33,270 nucleotides of DNA from Microscillaceae bacterium (GCA_003483885.1 DMXI01000240.1:1-33270), one strand, 5' to 3'. Shown: positions 1-9,110, numbered from the stretch's first letter. The notes: generated by a model not told the origin, from the sequence alone. Program-made: numbers and translations.

Positions 1-155
1 TGGCTAAAAAAATGAAGTCGCCGAAGGCAAGTGCCGCAAATAAGCTCCACAACAGTAAAATTAGCTATATTCTTCACATAAATTTAATATTGAAATTAAG
101 TAAAAACAGAACTTAACAGCCCTACCGATATGCCAATGGAGATGATGTAATTAGA

Positions 156-221
156 ACACGGATTATACAGATTTGACGGATAAACACTGAAAAAATCTGT
201 GCTCATCTGTTGAATCCGTGT
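156..221. repeat. Imperfect palindrome with 9-bp ends
   Basis: The ends ACACGGATT (156-164) and AATCCGTGT (213-221) are perfect inverted repeats. The interior is rich in ATCTGT/ACAGAT words on both strands. It resembles the intergenic palindromic repeats often seen in Bacteroidota. Its function is unknown. Confidence 0.5.
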
Positions 222-437
222 GATCTGTATTCCAAAAATAAGTTGATGATAATCAAAACCTTGCGCAAACACGTCATCAGTAGTACTAATTTCTTGGAAT
301 CCAAGACACATCAATGTAGGTGACAACTCAAGGGCATTGCCGTTTGCGAAAAATTGTGGTGAGGAATTGAAAAATTTTACCGCCTTGAATCCACAATTTT
401 GAAGCAATCTTTTAGGGCTGCATTTCCACAATTTCCT

Positions 438-560
438 AAAGTTGTCATCAGTACGCAGGAAGAACCGAGTCTCTGGCGAGCTCAGCGTAGCTAATCACAA
501 TAATACCCAGTATATCAGGCTATTCGAACTGATCCTTCCTATCGTCAGGATGACAACTTT
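438..560. repeat. Inverted pair of an intergenic repeat
   Basis: AAAGTTGTCATC (438-449) is inverted perfectly at 549-560. Similarity continues inward for about 30 bases per arm: both arms read roughly AAAGTTGTCATC, a GACG-like word, then AGGAAG. This looks like two facing copies of one short dispersed element rather than a simple hairpin. Confidence 0.45.
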
Positions 561-740
561 ATGTAGCTGGTTATCAATGGCTTGTCATCTTCATTGATGT
601 GTTTTGAGTACCAAAAAAATTAGGTCTCGGAAGGACAAGGCAGGAAGTGAGCTTAATTGAGGAACCGAGTGATTGATATAAGATACCCTATGTCTTTTTC
701 ATTGATGTATCCCGATAAATTTCTCGCCATTTTCTTGAGG

Positions 741-760
741 TTGTCTAGACTTTGTCTAGA
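741..760. promoter_or_regulatory. Tandem TTGTCTAGA motif upstream of effector gene 1
   Basis: The 9-mer TTGTCTAGA occurs at 741-749 and again at 752-760, 11 bp (one helical turn) apart. Each copy contains the palindrome TCTAGA. Same-face spacing about 160 bases before the first effector start would suit an operator, but no regulator is known and this is inference only. Confidence 0.2.
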
Positions 761-918
761 TACTTTTTTAGCCCTTCTCCCCTCTTTTTAAGTAATTACA
801 TACATCCTCTAAAAACACCATTCTGCAAAAGTAAGGCAGCGTCAAATTACCTCAATCAACAAACAATCGGGCCTTGCTGCATTCCAATGAGTACCATAAC
901 CACAATGAATCATTATTT

Positions 919-3264
919 ATGCAATCAAAAGTTCAACACGGAAACGACCAAGAGACCAATCAGGCAAAAACGTCTCAAGTCACTCAGAAAAAAGCCAATT
1001 TGGGCGCAAAATCTACCCGACAAAGCGGTAAACCTCTCATCCAGGCCAAACAACGGCCAATTCAAGCCAAGCAACGCCCCATCCAGGCCAAACAAGTGCC
1101 TTTACAGCGTAATAAAGGAGGTAGCGGCTCTACAGGTAACACCAATGAAGCGCAAATAAAAGCTAATGTAAGTGCCCTCATGGGCACCGATGTAACCGAC
1201 GCTCAAGTAACCTACAACTCCAGCAAACCTGCCCAGCTTCAGGCCGAAGCCACCGCTCAGGGCAATCAGGTACATTTGGCCCCAGGCAAAGAACAGCACC
1301 TGGGACACGAACTCGCTCACGTAGCCCAGCAAAAACAAGGTAGGGTGCAACCTACCATTCAAGCCAACAATGGAGTGGGCATTAACAACGACCCCAAGCT
1401 GGAAAAAGAGGCAGACGACATTGGGGCTAAAGCTCACAATATGTCGGCTACAGTACAAACCAAGCCTGCTTCAAGCAACACCTCTGCCACTACCAGTCCA
1501 AGCCAAGCCCAACCAATGCAGCTTAAGTTTGTCCGAGGTAAAATCACGGGTTCGGAGCTGGTAGGCGTTCACAAATCAGATTACAAAAAGGTAGAGAACA
1601 ACAAAGGGGTATATATCTTTAGCCAACGCCCTACCCAAGTAACCGTAGAAAATGGCACCAAGGCTATGCTAAAGCCAGGGCAAGTGATTATGTATGACCC
1701 AGATTATAAGGATGCCACTGGGCAATATGTAAGGGTACGGTTCAAGTCGGGGCGTAATGTTAAAATTGGTTTTGTAGAACAGGCTTTTATAGAGCGGTAT
1801 TACACCAAAGAAGAGAGAGAGGCGCAAGCCCAAAAAAGAGCCGAAGAAAGAGCAAAGGCCCGCGAAGCCCAAAGGCTCAAAGAAGAAGAGGAAGAAAGAC
1901 TACGACAAGAGGAAGAAGAGCGGCAATTTGATTACGAAACTCAAATCCACCCCACAAGCATTCGTGACAAGGCCAATGTGGGAGTAGAAATAGAAATGCG
2001 AAACATTACGCTTACCCGAACCGACAAAAAATGGGATAAGGACGGAGACGTAGTAAAGCTTACCGCAGGAGGACACGATGGCAACTGGGTGACGGACCAG
2101 CACTCGGGTATGGATGCAGTGATAGAATGGAATACCCCACACCCGAACTTAAAAGGTAGCAACTATGGAGCTAATTTTCAGCAAAAGCTTGAGGAATTTT
2201 ACCAGTTACTTGGCAGCAAAGACACCGGTACGCTGGAACAATTGGTAAACCTGGCCTCGGGCGTGATGAACCTTGGCTCAATCAACGGTAAGTACAAAGA
2301 TGTAACCTATCACTTTAACCCTGCCTACCACACCCACACCCAAGTAAATATGGAGGTGCCGTTAATGAATATTGGCAAAATACCTCAAAACGCCCAGGAA
2401 GAAGCCAGCGATTCGGCCAAGATGTTTTCGGGTAATAACAGTAAATTTGCCAAGCAAGTATTTATAGAATCAAGGTTGGCTTCTAACAAAATCATCGAGC
2501 AAGTAATGGCGGATTGGAAGGCCGCTGATTATGGTTACAGTGTAGAAAAAAACGATTTTGCAGAGATTACTTCCATCTTTACCATATTTCTCCATTCGGC
2601 CATTCACATGGGTATGGGAGGCGGAAAAGATCCCCAGGGCGTATTGTTTAAAAATGGGGCGGGCGACTTGGTCCGAACTTCTCTCAGCTATGGGCAAAAA
2701 GAAGCCCTTTGGAACGTCATGCACCAAGCAAAGACCAACTATCCGGGGTTGTTTGCTGAAGAAGCGCGCAAAATATACGACAAAGTACACAAAAGTCGAG
2801 GTGGAGATACGGTGGCTGATCGAATCGCAAGAATTGTAAATATTCAGGCGCGTCGTGCTTTTGTAACCCATAAAAGATCAGACATCCCTCAACATGAACA
2901 AGGCAATGAGCAGCAAAACCACAAACGAATGATTATGTTTAAAAAGTTAGTTCGATGGGGAGACGAATTCAAGAAACAAACCTATGGCAGCAACGTGGAT
3001 TTCAACACAGTGATTAAGAACCCAGACACCCAACGTTATGAACGCACCCATGGCTTAGCAGGCACCATGACTGGAAAAGCCTTTGAAGCTACCAAGCACA
3101 AATTTCAGGGCAGATTTGTCTCAGAATCGGTTGATTTTGTACTGGCCGAAATTCGCCGTAATGACAATGATATCAACAAGTTTGTAAAGAAAAACGGCAT
3201 CTCGGACGAAAAACGAGACGAACTCAAACAGCTTATTCAAGGTCTCCAGACTCCTATGATGTAG
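919..3264 (+). CDS. eCIS-type effector 1: QAK repeats, DUF4157 (type A), SH3-like, amidoligase-like domain
   Basis: 781 residues. The ATG at 919 is preferred over an in-frame TTG at 874 because it gives MQSKVQHGNDQETNQ, matching the starts of the sister genes. Order: disordered head; about three PIQAKQ repeats plus a PLQRN variant; a DUF4157 domain with HELAH at 130-134 and a downstream LEKEAD that could supply a third metal ligand; a linker with QTK and PMQLK; an SH3-like segment (about 215-295, ending near KIGFVE); a charged E/K/R coiled coil (about 297-340); a C-terminal domain opening with GVEIEMR (G355, E357, E359) and closing with AEIRRNDND (E744, R746). DUF4157 is established as an eCIS-associated domain. 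The C-terminal domain recalls amidoligases (GxExE, then an ExxxPH-like strand, a TQVNME strand and a terminal EFR-like strand), but this is a pattern-based guess. No signal peptide is seen. It is paralogous to the next gene over the C-terminal two thirds. A self-active peptidase or an unknown toxin fold remains possible. Confidence 0.85.
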   Translation: MQSKVQHGNDQETNQAKTSQVTQKKANLGAKSTRQSGKPLIQAKQRPIQAKQRPIQAKQVPLQRNKGGSGSTGNTNEAQIKANVSALMGTDVTDAQVTYNSSKPAQLQAEATAQGNQVHLAPGKEQHLGHELAHVAQQKQGRVQPTIQANNGVGINNDPKLEKEADDIGAKAHNMSATVQTKPASSNTSATTSPSQAQPMQLKFVRGKITGSELVGVHKSDYKKVENNKGVYIFSQRPTQVTVENGTKAMLKPGQVIMYDPDYKDATGQYVRVRFKSGRNVKIGFVEQAFIERYYTKEEREAQAQKRAEERAKAREAQRLKEEEEERLRQEEEERQFDYETQIHPTSIRDKANVGVEIEMRNITLTRTDKKWDKDGDVVKLTAGGHDGNWVTDQHSGMDAVIEWNTPHPNLKGSNYGANFQQKLEEFYQLLGSKDTGTLEQLVNLASGVMNLGSINGKYKDVTYHFNPAYHTHTQVNMEVPLMNIGKIPQNAQEEASDSAKMFSGNNSKFAKQVFIESRLASNKIIEQVMADWKAADYGYSVEKNDFAEITSIFTIFLHSAIHMGMGGGKDPQGVLFKNGAGDLVRTSLSYGQKEALWNVMHQAKTNYPGLFAEEARKIYDKVHKSRGGDTVADRIARIVNIQARRAFVTHKRSDIPQHEQGNEQQNHKRMIMFKKLVRWGDEFKKQTYGSNVDFNTVIKNPDTQRYERTHGLAGTMTGKAFEATKHKFQGRFVSESVDFVLAEIRRNDNDINKFVKKNGISDEKRDELKQLIQGLQTPMM

Positions 3265-3278
3265 GTTATCTTTCAAAT

Positions 3279-3316
3279 AAGTTGCATTATTTTCATTACA
3301 AGCAACCTATTTTTGT
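3279..3316 (+). terminator. Weak terminator-like hairpin after effector gene 1
   Basis: GTTGC (3281-3285) pairs with GCAAC (3302-3306), followed by CTATTTTTG. The stem is short and the U-tract weak, so this is tentative. Confidence 0.3.
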
Positions 3317-3381
3317 CTTACTTGAAAGGAATCATTCTAAAATGAATTCCTGGCTATCAATTAATTTTATAATTTTGATAC

Positions 3382-3483
3382 CATACTACTAGGCATTTTT
3401 CGTTTGTGGAGGCACAAACGATGGCAACCGCGCCGTTGGCCGTGAAGACACGGCCAACTTTAGCCAAAATATCTAGTAGTATG
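3382..3483 (-). mobile_element. MITE-like element, copy A (102 bp)
   Basis: The ends are CATACTACTAG and CTAGTAGTATG, a perfect 11-bp inverted repeat. Inside are two stem-loops: CGTTTGTG/CACAAACG and TTGGCCGTG/CACGGCCAA. The flanks TTTTGATAC (3373-3381) and ATTTGATAC (3484-3492) match at 8 of 9 bases, consistent with a 9-bp target duplication. The orientation is opposite to copy B. There is no coding capacity, so mobility would need a transposase in trans. Confidence 0.8.
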
Positions 3484-3566
3484 ATTTGATACTTTTTTTC
3501 ACTCCTTCTTCTGCTCGCACTATTTTACCTCTACGATTTACTACTATTATTATTATTTGAAGCAAG

Positions 3567-5939
3567 ATGCCTATACATCAAACAAACGAAGCACCACAAA
3601 ATTCACAAGAAAATGAAGCGGTGCAACGCAAAGAACAAGCGGGAGATAAAGCCACCAAACAAGGCCAAAAACCTGCCATACAAGCCCGGCAGACTCCTAT
3701 ACAGGCCAAACAAAAACCAGTACAAGCCAAGCAAACGCCTATCCAAAGAAATACCCAAAAAAGCGTGGTACAACGCAATGGAGGCGATGACCTCAAAGAA
3801 AGAATGAGTTCCCAATACAAAGTGGATCTCTCAGGATACAAAGAGCACCCCAACTCGTCTTTTCCAGCTTCGGTAGGTGCCGAAGCTACCATTCAGGGTA
3901 ATAATATTCACTATGGTCCGGGAAAGTTTACCGAACAAAACCGTAAACACGAACTGGGACACGCCATCGACAATACCCTCAATGGTACTCCCAAAGGCGA
4001 TAAGGTGATCAATGGGCAAAGCATTGACACTACCCGGGAAGCCGCCGCAGATAAAATCATGAACACTCCCTTACAGGCAAAAGCAGAGCCCGTGCAAATG
4101 AAAACATCTGCTGGCAGTTCATCAGATCAACCGCTTCAGCTCAAATACGAGTGGGGTAAAGCAACAGACACTCTGTATGTGCATAAATCTAACTACAAAG
4201 ATGTACAGGGAGGAGGCATGTACATCATCAGCGAACGCCCTACTGAGGTAACTGTAAAAGATGGGGTGAAGGATACAATAAAACCTGGAACAGTAGTAGA
4301 GTACGACAAAAACTACACAGATGAGTCAGGCATGTACATACGGGTAAGGTACACCAAAGGCAATAGTACAAAAATAGGCTTTGTAGAAGCAGGTTCTATT
4401 GAGCGATTCTTTACCAAAAAAGAAAAAAAGCAACTCCTCAAAGAAAAGAAGAAGGAAGAAAAGAAGCGTAACCGACGTTTACAAAAGGAGAAAAGAATCC
4501 GTACTGAAAATGAAATACAGCAAGAAAAGCAAGAACTCACTCCTTTTTTCCGCGATGAAGCCAATGTTGGGGTAGAAGTAGAAATGCGTAATGTTACCAT
4601 CATTCGCAATGACAAAAAACACTGGAAAGAAGACGGAGAACCAGTAGACTTGACCACCGGGGGACCTGATGGCTCTTGGGTAACCGACCAACAAGCGGAA
4701 GAAAAAGCCATTATTGAGTGGAATACAGACCACCCCAAATTCAAGGACAGTAATTATGGCACTACTTTTCAGGAAAAACTAGATCGGTTTAATCAAATGC
4801 TCGATTCTACCCAGATAGATACCTTGGGGCAATTGGTTAAACTGGCAAAGCCAATCATGGACGTAGGAACCATCAACAAAAAGTACGACAAAGTATCTGT
4901 TCTGAGCGAAGCCAACAAAGTGAGTCAAACGCAGGTAAACATGGAGGTTCCTCTAGCCAACATAGGAAAAATGCCCGAAAAACAAGAGGATCAAAAACAT
5001 GACTCCGCCAACATGTTTTCAGGTGGTAAAGCCAAGAAATCTAAAGATGTTTTTGTTCGTTCGCGTAAAGCAGCCAATAATACGCTGGGCCGAATGCTGG
5101 AACACTGGAACGAAAAACATCCTCAATCTAAGCAAAAAATTGGAGCCCTACGAGAAGTGGCCTCCACCCTTACCATCTTTTTGTATACGGGTATATTAAA
5201 TGGACACGGGGGTACCAAAGATTCCCAGGGAGTTTTGTTCAAGACTGGCGCCGGAGATTTGGTGCGTACTGCCTTGGACTCAGATCAGAAAAAGTTTCTA
5301 TGGTACATGATGAACAAAACTACCGACCATGACTTCTATATCTCTTTATGCTATGATGCCATTGATATATATAAGCATGCCTTTGAATCGGGGGTAACCA
5401 CTGATAAAGCAGAAGAGGTAGGACGATACGTACATGGCGAAGCCAAAGAAGTATTTAAGGCAGTAAGCTCCCAAAGAATACAGGAGCTTGACGACTTGTA
5501 TGAAAACGAGGACGATGATGACGATCGTTTAGACATTTTAAGTGAGTTGATAACCGCTCATTCGACTACTAGTCGCTGGGGAGATGAACATAAAGCCGGA
5601 ACCTATGGTGATAGCGTAAATTCTGATGTCATCTCGGTTTCTACCTACAATCAAGACACCGATGATCCTGATCCCAAACTTGATGATTGGGCTCCAGTAG
5701 ATGAATACCATAGGAATATCGACGTGAGCGGGGTAAGTACGGGTAAAGATTTCCCGGTAACTCGTCACGAATACAACGGAAAGCACCTCAAAAAGGTATC
5801 GATCCCTTACATTTTGGCTGAAATACGTCATAATGACAACGACCTCAATAAACTGGTACGCAAGAGTAGATATAAGCTCAAGCCTGAGAAATTGAAAAAA
5901 ATTCAGCAAACAATTAAGGATGTACAAACTCCTTTTTAA
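3567..5939 (+). CDS. eCIS-type effector 2: QAK repeats, DUF4157-like (type B), SH3-like, amidoligase-like domain
   Basis: 790 residues. The head has EAVQRKEQ, then IQARQ/IQAKQ/VQAKQ repeats and two QRN variants. The peptidase-like domain is the B subtype: GDDLKERM, LSGY, IHYGPGKFT, HELGH at 128-132, then DTTREAAADK. The linker carries PLQAK, PVQMK and PLQLK, followed by an SH3-like segment (about 203-282) and a very basic helix (about 283-325). The C-terminal domain matches effector 1: GVEVEMR (G335, E337, E339), a TQVNMEVPL strand, GVLFKTGAGDLVRTA, and a terminal AEIRHNDND (E752, R754). An insertion rich in Asp sits at about residues 645-655. The head belongs to a different subtype from effector 1 although the toxin halves are paralogous, which points to module exchange. 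Function by analogy: cargo of a contractile injection system. The catalytic activity is not established. Confidence 0.85.
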   Translation: MPIHQTNEAPQNSQENEAVQRKEQAGDKATKQGQKPAIQARQTPIQAKQKPVQAKQTPIQRNTQKSVVQRNGGDDLKERMSSQYKVDLSGYKEHPNSSFPASVGAEATIQGNNIHYGPGKFTEQNRKHELGHAIDNTLNGTPKGDKVINGQSIDTTREAAADKIMNTPLQAKAEPVQMKTSAGSSSDQPLQLKYEWGKATDTLYVHKSNYKDVQGGGMYIISERPTEVTVKDGVKDTIKPGTVVEYDKNYTDESGMYIRVRYTKGNSTKIGFVEAGSIERFFTKKEKKQLLKEKKKEEKKRNRRLQKEKRIRTENEIQQEKQELTPFFRDEANVGVEVEMRNVTIIRNDKKHWKEDGEPVDLTTGGPDGSWVTDQQAEEKAIIEWNTDHPKFKDSNYGTTFQEKLDRFNQMLDSTQIDTLGQLVKLAKPIMDVGTINKKYDKVSVLSEANKVSQTQVNMEVPLANIGKMPEKQEDQKHDSANMFSGGKAKKSKDVFVRSRKAANNTLGRMLEHWNEKHPQSKQKIGALREVASTLTIFLYTGILNGHGGTKDSQGVLFKTGAGDLVRTALDSDQKKFLWYMMNKTTDHDFYISLCYDAIDIYKHAFESGVTTDKAEEVGRYVHGEAKEVFKAVSSQRIQELDDLYENEDDDDDRLDILSELITAHSTTSRWGDEHKAGTYGDSVNSDVISVSTYNQDTDDPDPKLDDWAPVDEYHRNIDVSGVSTGKDFPVTRHEYNGKHLKKVSIPYILAEIRHNDNDLNKLVRKSRYKLKPEKLKKIQQTIKDVQTPF

Positions 5940-5959
5940 TTTTTAAACAAAAACCTAAT

Positions 5960-5996
5960 AGCCCAATCGCTTTTCGTCAGTGATTGGGCTTTTTTG
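5960..5996 (+). terminator. Strong intrinsic terminator after effector gene 2
   Basis: AGCCCAATC (5960-5968) pairs perfectly with GATTGGGCT (5982-5990) around a 13-base loop and runs straight into TTTTTTGTTT. It lies 21 bases after the stop codon, so effector 2 is probably transcribed separately from effector 3. Confidence 0.85.
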
Positions 5997-6188
5997 TTTC
6001 TGTGCAATTTCTTCACTGGCTCACCTCCCCTCTCTCCTTTTATTTGAATCAATCATTTATTTTTTCTTTTATTTTCTTTTCTCCAGGCAACCCTTTTCCC
6101 AAAGCTTGCGTGCTGCCTCTAGACTATCAATTTCACACACATACACATAAGTTTTACGGACTATCATTCACTCAAAATTAAAGACATA

Positions 6189-8486
6189 ATGCAACAATCC
6201 ATCTCCTCTGAAAATCAAAACGAGCAAAATGCACAGCAGCAGGCCAAGTCGACTGTTCAAGCCAAAGGGGAACAATCCCAGCAAAACGGACTGGTAAACA
6301 CCATGTTTGGCCCCAAACCTCCTATCCAGACCAAGGCTGGACGAAAAGGACCTATTCAGGCCAAGCAACGACCGATACAGCGTAATACCAAAACCACGCA
6401 AAATACGGTACAACGTAATCAAACGGATGATTTGAAAACTACCATGGGCAACCAGTACGGAGTAGATTTGTCAGGTTATACCGAACACAAAGACTCTTCG
6501 TTTCCAGGCACAGTGGGCGCTTTGGCCACCATTCAGGGTAAAGACATTCATTATGCCCCAGGGCAGTTTACCCTCCAGAACCGAAAACACGAGTTTGGAC
6601 ACGCCATTGACAATACCTTAAATGGTACCCCTAAAGGTGATATGACCATACAGGGCCAAAACATAGACACCACTCGAGAGGCTGCTGCGGATAAAATTAT
6701 GAATACACCTCTACAAAGAAAAACTAAGGACAGTCAAAATGAAATGGCTCAACCTACTTTTAGTACTGGTGGGGCTATTCAAAGAATTACTTTTCGAAGG
6801 CTAGATGAATTGGAAGACATTCTGCGACAAAAGTTTCCAGTAGGCTCAAACAAGGTTAGCCAGGAAGTACTTCGACAAGCAATCCGTCATTATGTGGCAG
6901 AATCAGGAGACTTACACGATATAGGAGAACTAGATGAAAGGACTGCCTATAGAATCATGAAAAACTTGTTGGAGGCTAAAAACCAAACCAGAGAACAACG
7001 AGCTGAAGAACTTGATAGAGAGTTGGCATCAATAAGAGACCAAAGAAAAGTAGATGCTAATGGAAAGCCTCTCAATGGTAGAGATGAAGAATTATTGCCA
7101 TTCCCTTCGCCAGAACAGCTCGCGGGTCTTAACCCAGAAGAAAGAGCAGAATTACTTAGAGAACCTCTAGCAAATGTATTGGAGTTTGCCAAGGTGGCCA
7201 AGGTAGAGTTTGACCGGCTAGTAAGAGGCGTTGCTAGAGGTTTTAGACATGTAGGGGAGGTAAAAACTGCTCCAGTAAAAGGTATAGAGCGGTCATTGGA
7301 GAAAGTAGTCGGAAAATACAAAAACAACCCTGATAAAGTGATTGATGCAGTAAGAGGAACCATTGTATTTGACACTTTACAAGATTTGAGGAGAGGATAT
7401 GAACACCTGATACAGGAACTCAATGTGGTACAAGTAAAGAATGAGATAGGTACTGGTGGTACATCAAAATATCGTGATACTAAGCTAAATATTAGGCTCA
7501 GCAGAGAATCTGGTGGTATGATGGCAGAACTTCAGCTACAGTTATCACGATTGAACCAGACTAAAGAAAGAGAAGGCGGACACGAAATCTATGAATTGGC
7601 GAGAGCAGATAAAGAAATTGTCTATACAGACAAAGAAGATAAAGTGGCTGAGGATGGAACTGAAATCAGAGGTAAAACCGCCCAAGAACAAGCGGATGAA
7701 ATGAAAGAAGGGCTTGATAAAGTGAAAGAAACCATTGCTACAAAAGCGCTAGAAGATGATGGGATTAGGGCAAAAATGGATCAGTATCATCAAGTATTGG
7801 ATGAAGCAAAAGCATATGCGGATACTTTTAGAATACCTGTCATGAGAAAAATCCCAGGATACGCGGATTTACTTGATGAAATTAGCCAAATTGTATACCA
7901 TGATGCCAACGAAGAAATTAACGAAAAACTAGAGGGAGATCAGGGGGTACAAGATTTCTTCACAGAGATGAACCAAAAAATTAGAGCGACAACGGCAGAA
8001 AATGCCGCACTCAGGGCAGCAAGAGAGAAGGCATTAGGTAATTACGCCATGGGTATCGAGGAAGCGCGTGCTAGAGATAAAAGGATAAGATTTGGTGATT
8101 GGGTCAGACCTTCATCAGTTGTAATTGGTCCCAGAAATGAGGCTTTTGAAGTAATTGATGTACCAGTACGTAATAATAATTGTTTGATTTACTCTATTGC
8201 AACTGCACTGAGACAAAGAATTACTTATGGAGAAGCAGCGGGTTTAAGAGAGCATGGATTGGGAGATACCACTGGGGACTTTTTGGAAAACACGGCTGAG
8301 AATGTCAATCAGATCGTTCGTAACTTTGGGATGCAGGTTACCATTCACTGGTGGACATTGGGTGCTAACAATACGATCATACCTGCCGGAAGTGCTCCTT
8401 ATGGACAGGATCTTGGACGTGGTAGACAAATCATACATATTTTAAATGTTGGTCAAAGACACTTTCAGGTATTACGCCGAGTTTAG
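6189..8486 (+). CDS. eCIS-type effector 3: DUF4157-like (type B), RelA/SpoT-like domain, OTU-like cysteine peptidase
   Basis: 765 residues. The head differs from its sisters (MQQSISSENQNEQ) but has TVQAK, PIQTK, PIQAKQ and PIQRN motifs. The type B domain has HEFGH at 134-138 and DTTREAAADK. The linker ends at AIQRI. A helical segment precedes a RelA/SpoT-like nucleotidyltransferase region (about 330-475): KGIERSLEKV, DAVRGTIVFD, YRDTKLNIRL, AELQLQL, GGHEIYE, matching the order of the synthetase landmarks (R-x-S-x-x-K, D-x-x-G-x-R, Y-x-S-L-H, E-x-Q-x-R). A helical stretch follows. The C-terminus looks like an OTU-fold deubiquitinase: NNNCLIYSIATAL with Cys665, and a terminal GQRHFQVL with His758, spacing typical of OTU. 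An OTU peptidase would be expected to act on ubiquitin conjugates, which suggests a eukaryotic target. Both assignments are by motif only. Whether the RelA-like part makes a nucleotide product is unknown. Confidence 0.85.
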   Translation: MQQSISSENQNEQNAQQQAKSTVQAKGEQSQQNGLVNTMFGPKPPIQTKAGRKGPIQAKQRPIQRNTKTTQNTVQRNQTDDLKTTMGNQYGVDLSGYTEHKDSSFPGTVGALATIQGKDIHYAPGQFTLQNRKHEFGHAIDNTLNGTPKGDMTIQGQNIDTTREAAADKIMNTPLQRKTKDSQNEMAQPTFSTGGAIQRITFRRLDELEDILRQKFPVGSNKVSQEVLRQAIRHYVAESGDLHDIGELDERTAYRIMKNLLEAKNQTREQRAEELDRELASIRDQRKVDANGKPLNGRDEELLPFPSPEQLAGLNPEERAELLREPLANVLEFAKVAKVEFDRLVRGVARGFRHVGEVKTAPVKGIERSLEKVVGKYKNNPDKVIDAVRGTIVFDTLQDLRRGYEHLIQELNVVQVKNEIGTGGTSKYRDTKLNIRLSRESGGMMAELQLQLSRLNQTKEREGGHEIYELARADKEIVYTDKEDKVAEDGTEIRGKTAQEQADEMKEGLDKVKETIATKALEDDGIRAKMDQYHQVLDEAKAYADTFRIPVMRKIPGYADLLDEISQIVYHDANEEINEKLEGDQGVQDFFTEMNQKIRATTAENAALRAAREKALGNYAMGIEEARARDKRIRFGDWVRPSSVVIGPRNEAFEVIDVPVRNNNCLIYSIATALRQRITYGEAAGLREHGLGDTTGDFLENTAENVNQIVRNFGMQVTIHWWTLGANNTIIPAGSAPYGQDLGRGRQIIHILNVGQRHFQVLRRV

Positions 8487-8510
8487 TATAACAATAGTCT
8501 ACCGTACCTT

Positions 8511-8549
8511 ACAGCCTTTAGCCTTTCTTTCTTGGCTGTTGGCTTTTTT
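8511..8549 (+). terminator. Terminator-like hairpin after effector gene 3
   Basis: ACAGCC (8511-8516) pairs with GGCTGT (8534-8539), followed shortly by TTGGCTTTTTT. The loop is 17 bases long and pyrimidine-rich. It begins 25 bases after the stop codon. Confidence 0.5.
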
Positions 8550-8661
8550 CGGCTGTACCAACATTTATTATCAAACAATTACTGTTTGGTAGTTAGAAGC
8601 ATTGAGTCCATAATCTACCGCCGATTGGGGCATATGTTTATGTGGCTAATCATTGTAAACC

Positions 8662-8696
8662 AACACCCGAAGTATGATGCTTTGGGTGTTTTTTTA
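8662..8696 (+). terminator. Intrinsic terminator hairpin
   Basis: ACACCC (8663-8668) pairs with GGGTGT (8684-8689), the stem extends inward through AAG/CTT, and TTTTTTT follows. It is a second, stronger terminator some 180 bases after effector 3. It may end a small transcript or act as backup. Confidence 0.6.
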
Positions 8697-8706
8697 TAAG
8701 AGTATG

Positions 8707-8808
8707 CATACTACTAAACATTTTAGCTAAAGTTGGTCGTGAGGACACGACCAACGGCGCGGCCGCCTTCGTTTGTGTCTTCACAAACGAAAAATGTCTA
8801 GTAGTATG
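8707..8808 (+). mobile_element. MITE-like element, copy B (102 bp) with perfect 9-bp target duplication
   Basis: Bounded by CATACTACTA and TAGTAGTATG and flanked on both sides by AAGAGTATG (8698-8706 and 8809-8817), a perfect 9-bp duplication. The internal stems are TTGGTCGTG/CACGACCAA and CGTTTGTG/CACAAACG. Compared with copy A, the first stem carries a paired C-G to T-A change, so the pairing is conserved. Confidence 0.9.
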
Positions 8809-8888
8809 AAGAGTATGTTTAAAATTCTCTCTATTTGAAAAAAGCGGGTCAGTTTGCTAAAATAGTGGTCTACCAAAACTACTAAATT

Positions 8889-9110
8889 ATGCAAACTTCA
8901 TTTGAAGCCTTAACTGACCCACCATGGGAATTTATAAAAAAATATTTACCAACCGAACGTAAACGCAAATATGATTTACGTGAAGTTTTAAATGCCATTT
9001 TCTATCTATTACGTAGTGGTGTACAATGACGAAACCTAGGAGAAAGCTATCCTCCTTGGTCTAGTGTCTACTATTATTTCCGCATTTGGAAATCTAATGG
9101 TACCCTATAG
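8889..9110 (+). pseudogene. Remnant of an IS5-type transposase (N-terminal part)
   Basis: Reading from ATG at 8889 gives MQTSFEALTDPPWEFIKKYL and then a YDLREVLNAIFYLLRSG block and PPWSSVYYYFRIWKSNG, the typical N-terminal (DUF4096-like) region of IS5-family transposases. Codon 47 is TGA where the family has Trp (QWR motif), and codon 74 is TAG. After about 9110 the similarity fades and the DDE catalytic region is missing. The remnant is therefore inactive. It marks an old insertion between effector 3 and the AraC gene. Confidence 0.8.

Larger units (their letters stand above)
1..918. other. Non-coding stretch upstream of the effector array
   Basis: No convincing gene was found in these 918 bases. 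The open frames here are short and read through repeat-like DNA with no recognisable protein signature. The stretch holds two inverted-repeat structures (156-221 and 438-560) and a short tandem motif (741-760), described separately. It probably separates a gene lying to the left of the window from the first effector gene. Confidence 0.6.

Noticed and set aside
1..52. Possible start of a minus-strand membrane protein running off the left edge (hydrophobic WSLFAALAFGDFIFLA)
   Set aside because: Only about 17 codons are inside the window, the start would have to be TTG, and nothing else supports it.
96..431. 111-codon minus-strand open frame
   Set aside because: It reads through the palindromic repeat at 156-221 and shows no protein family pattern, so it is probably chance.
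1024..1107. QAK-repeat DNA considered as a CRISPR-like or non-coding tandem array
   Set aside because: The units are contiguous 21-bp codon repeats in frame with no unique spacers, so this is a protein repeat.
752..1159. 135-codon + strand frame overlapping effector 1
   Set aside because: It overlaps the clearly coding effector frame, and its sequence over the QAK repeats is just the same repeats in another frame.
5984..6181. 65-codon + strand frame between effectors 2 and 3
   Set aside because: It starts inside the strong terminator and is a low-complexity, T-rich translation.
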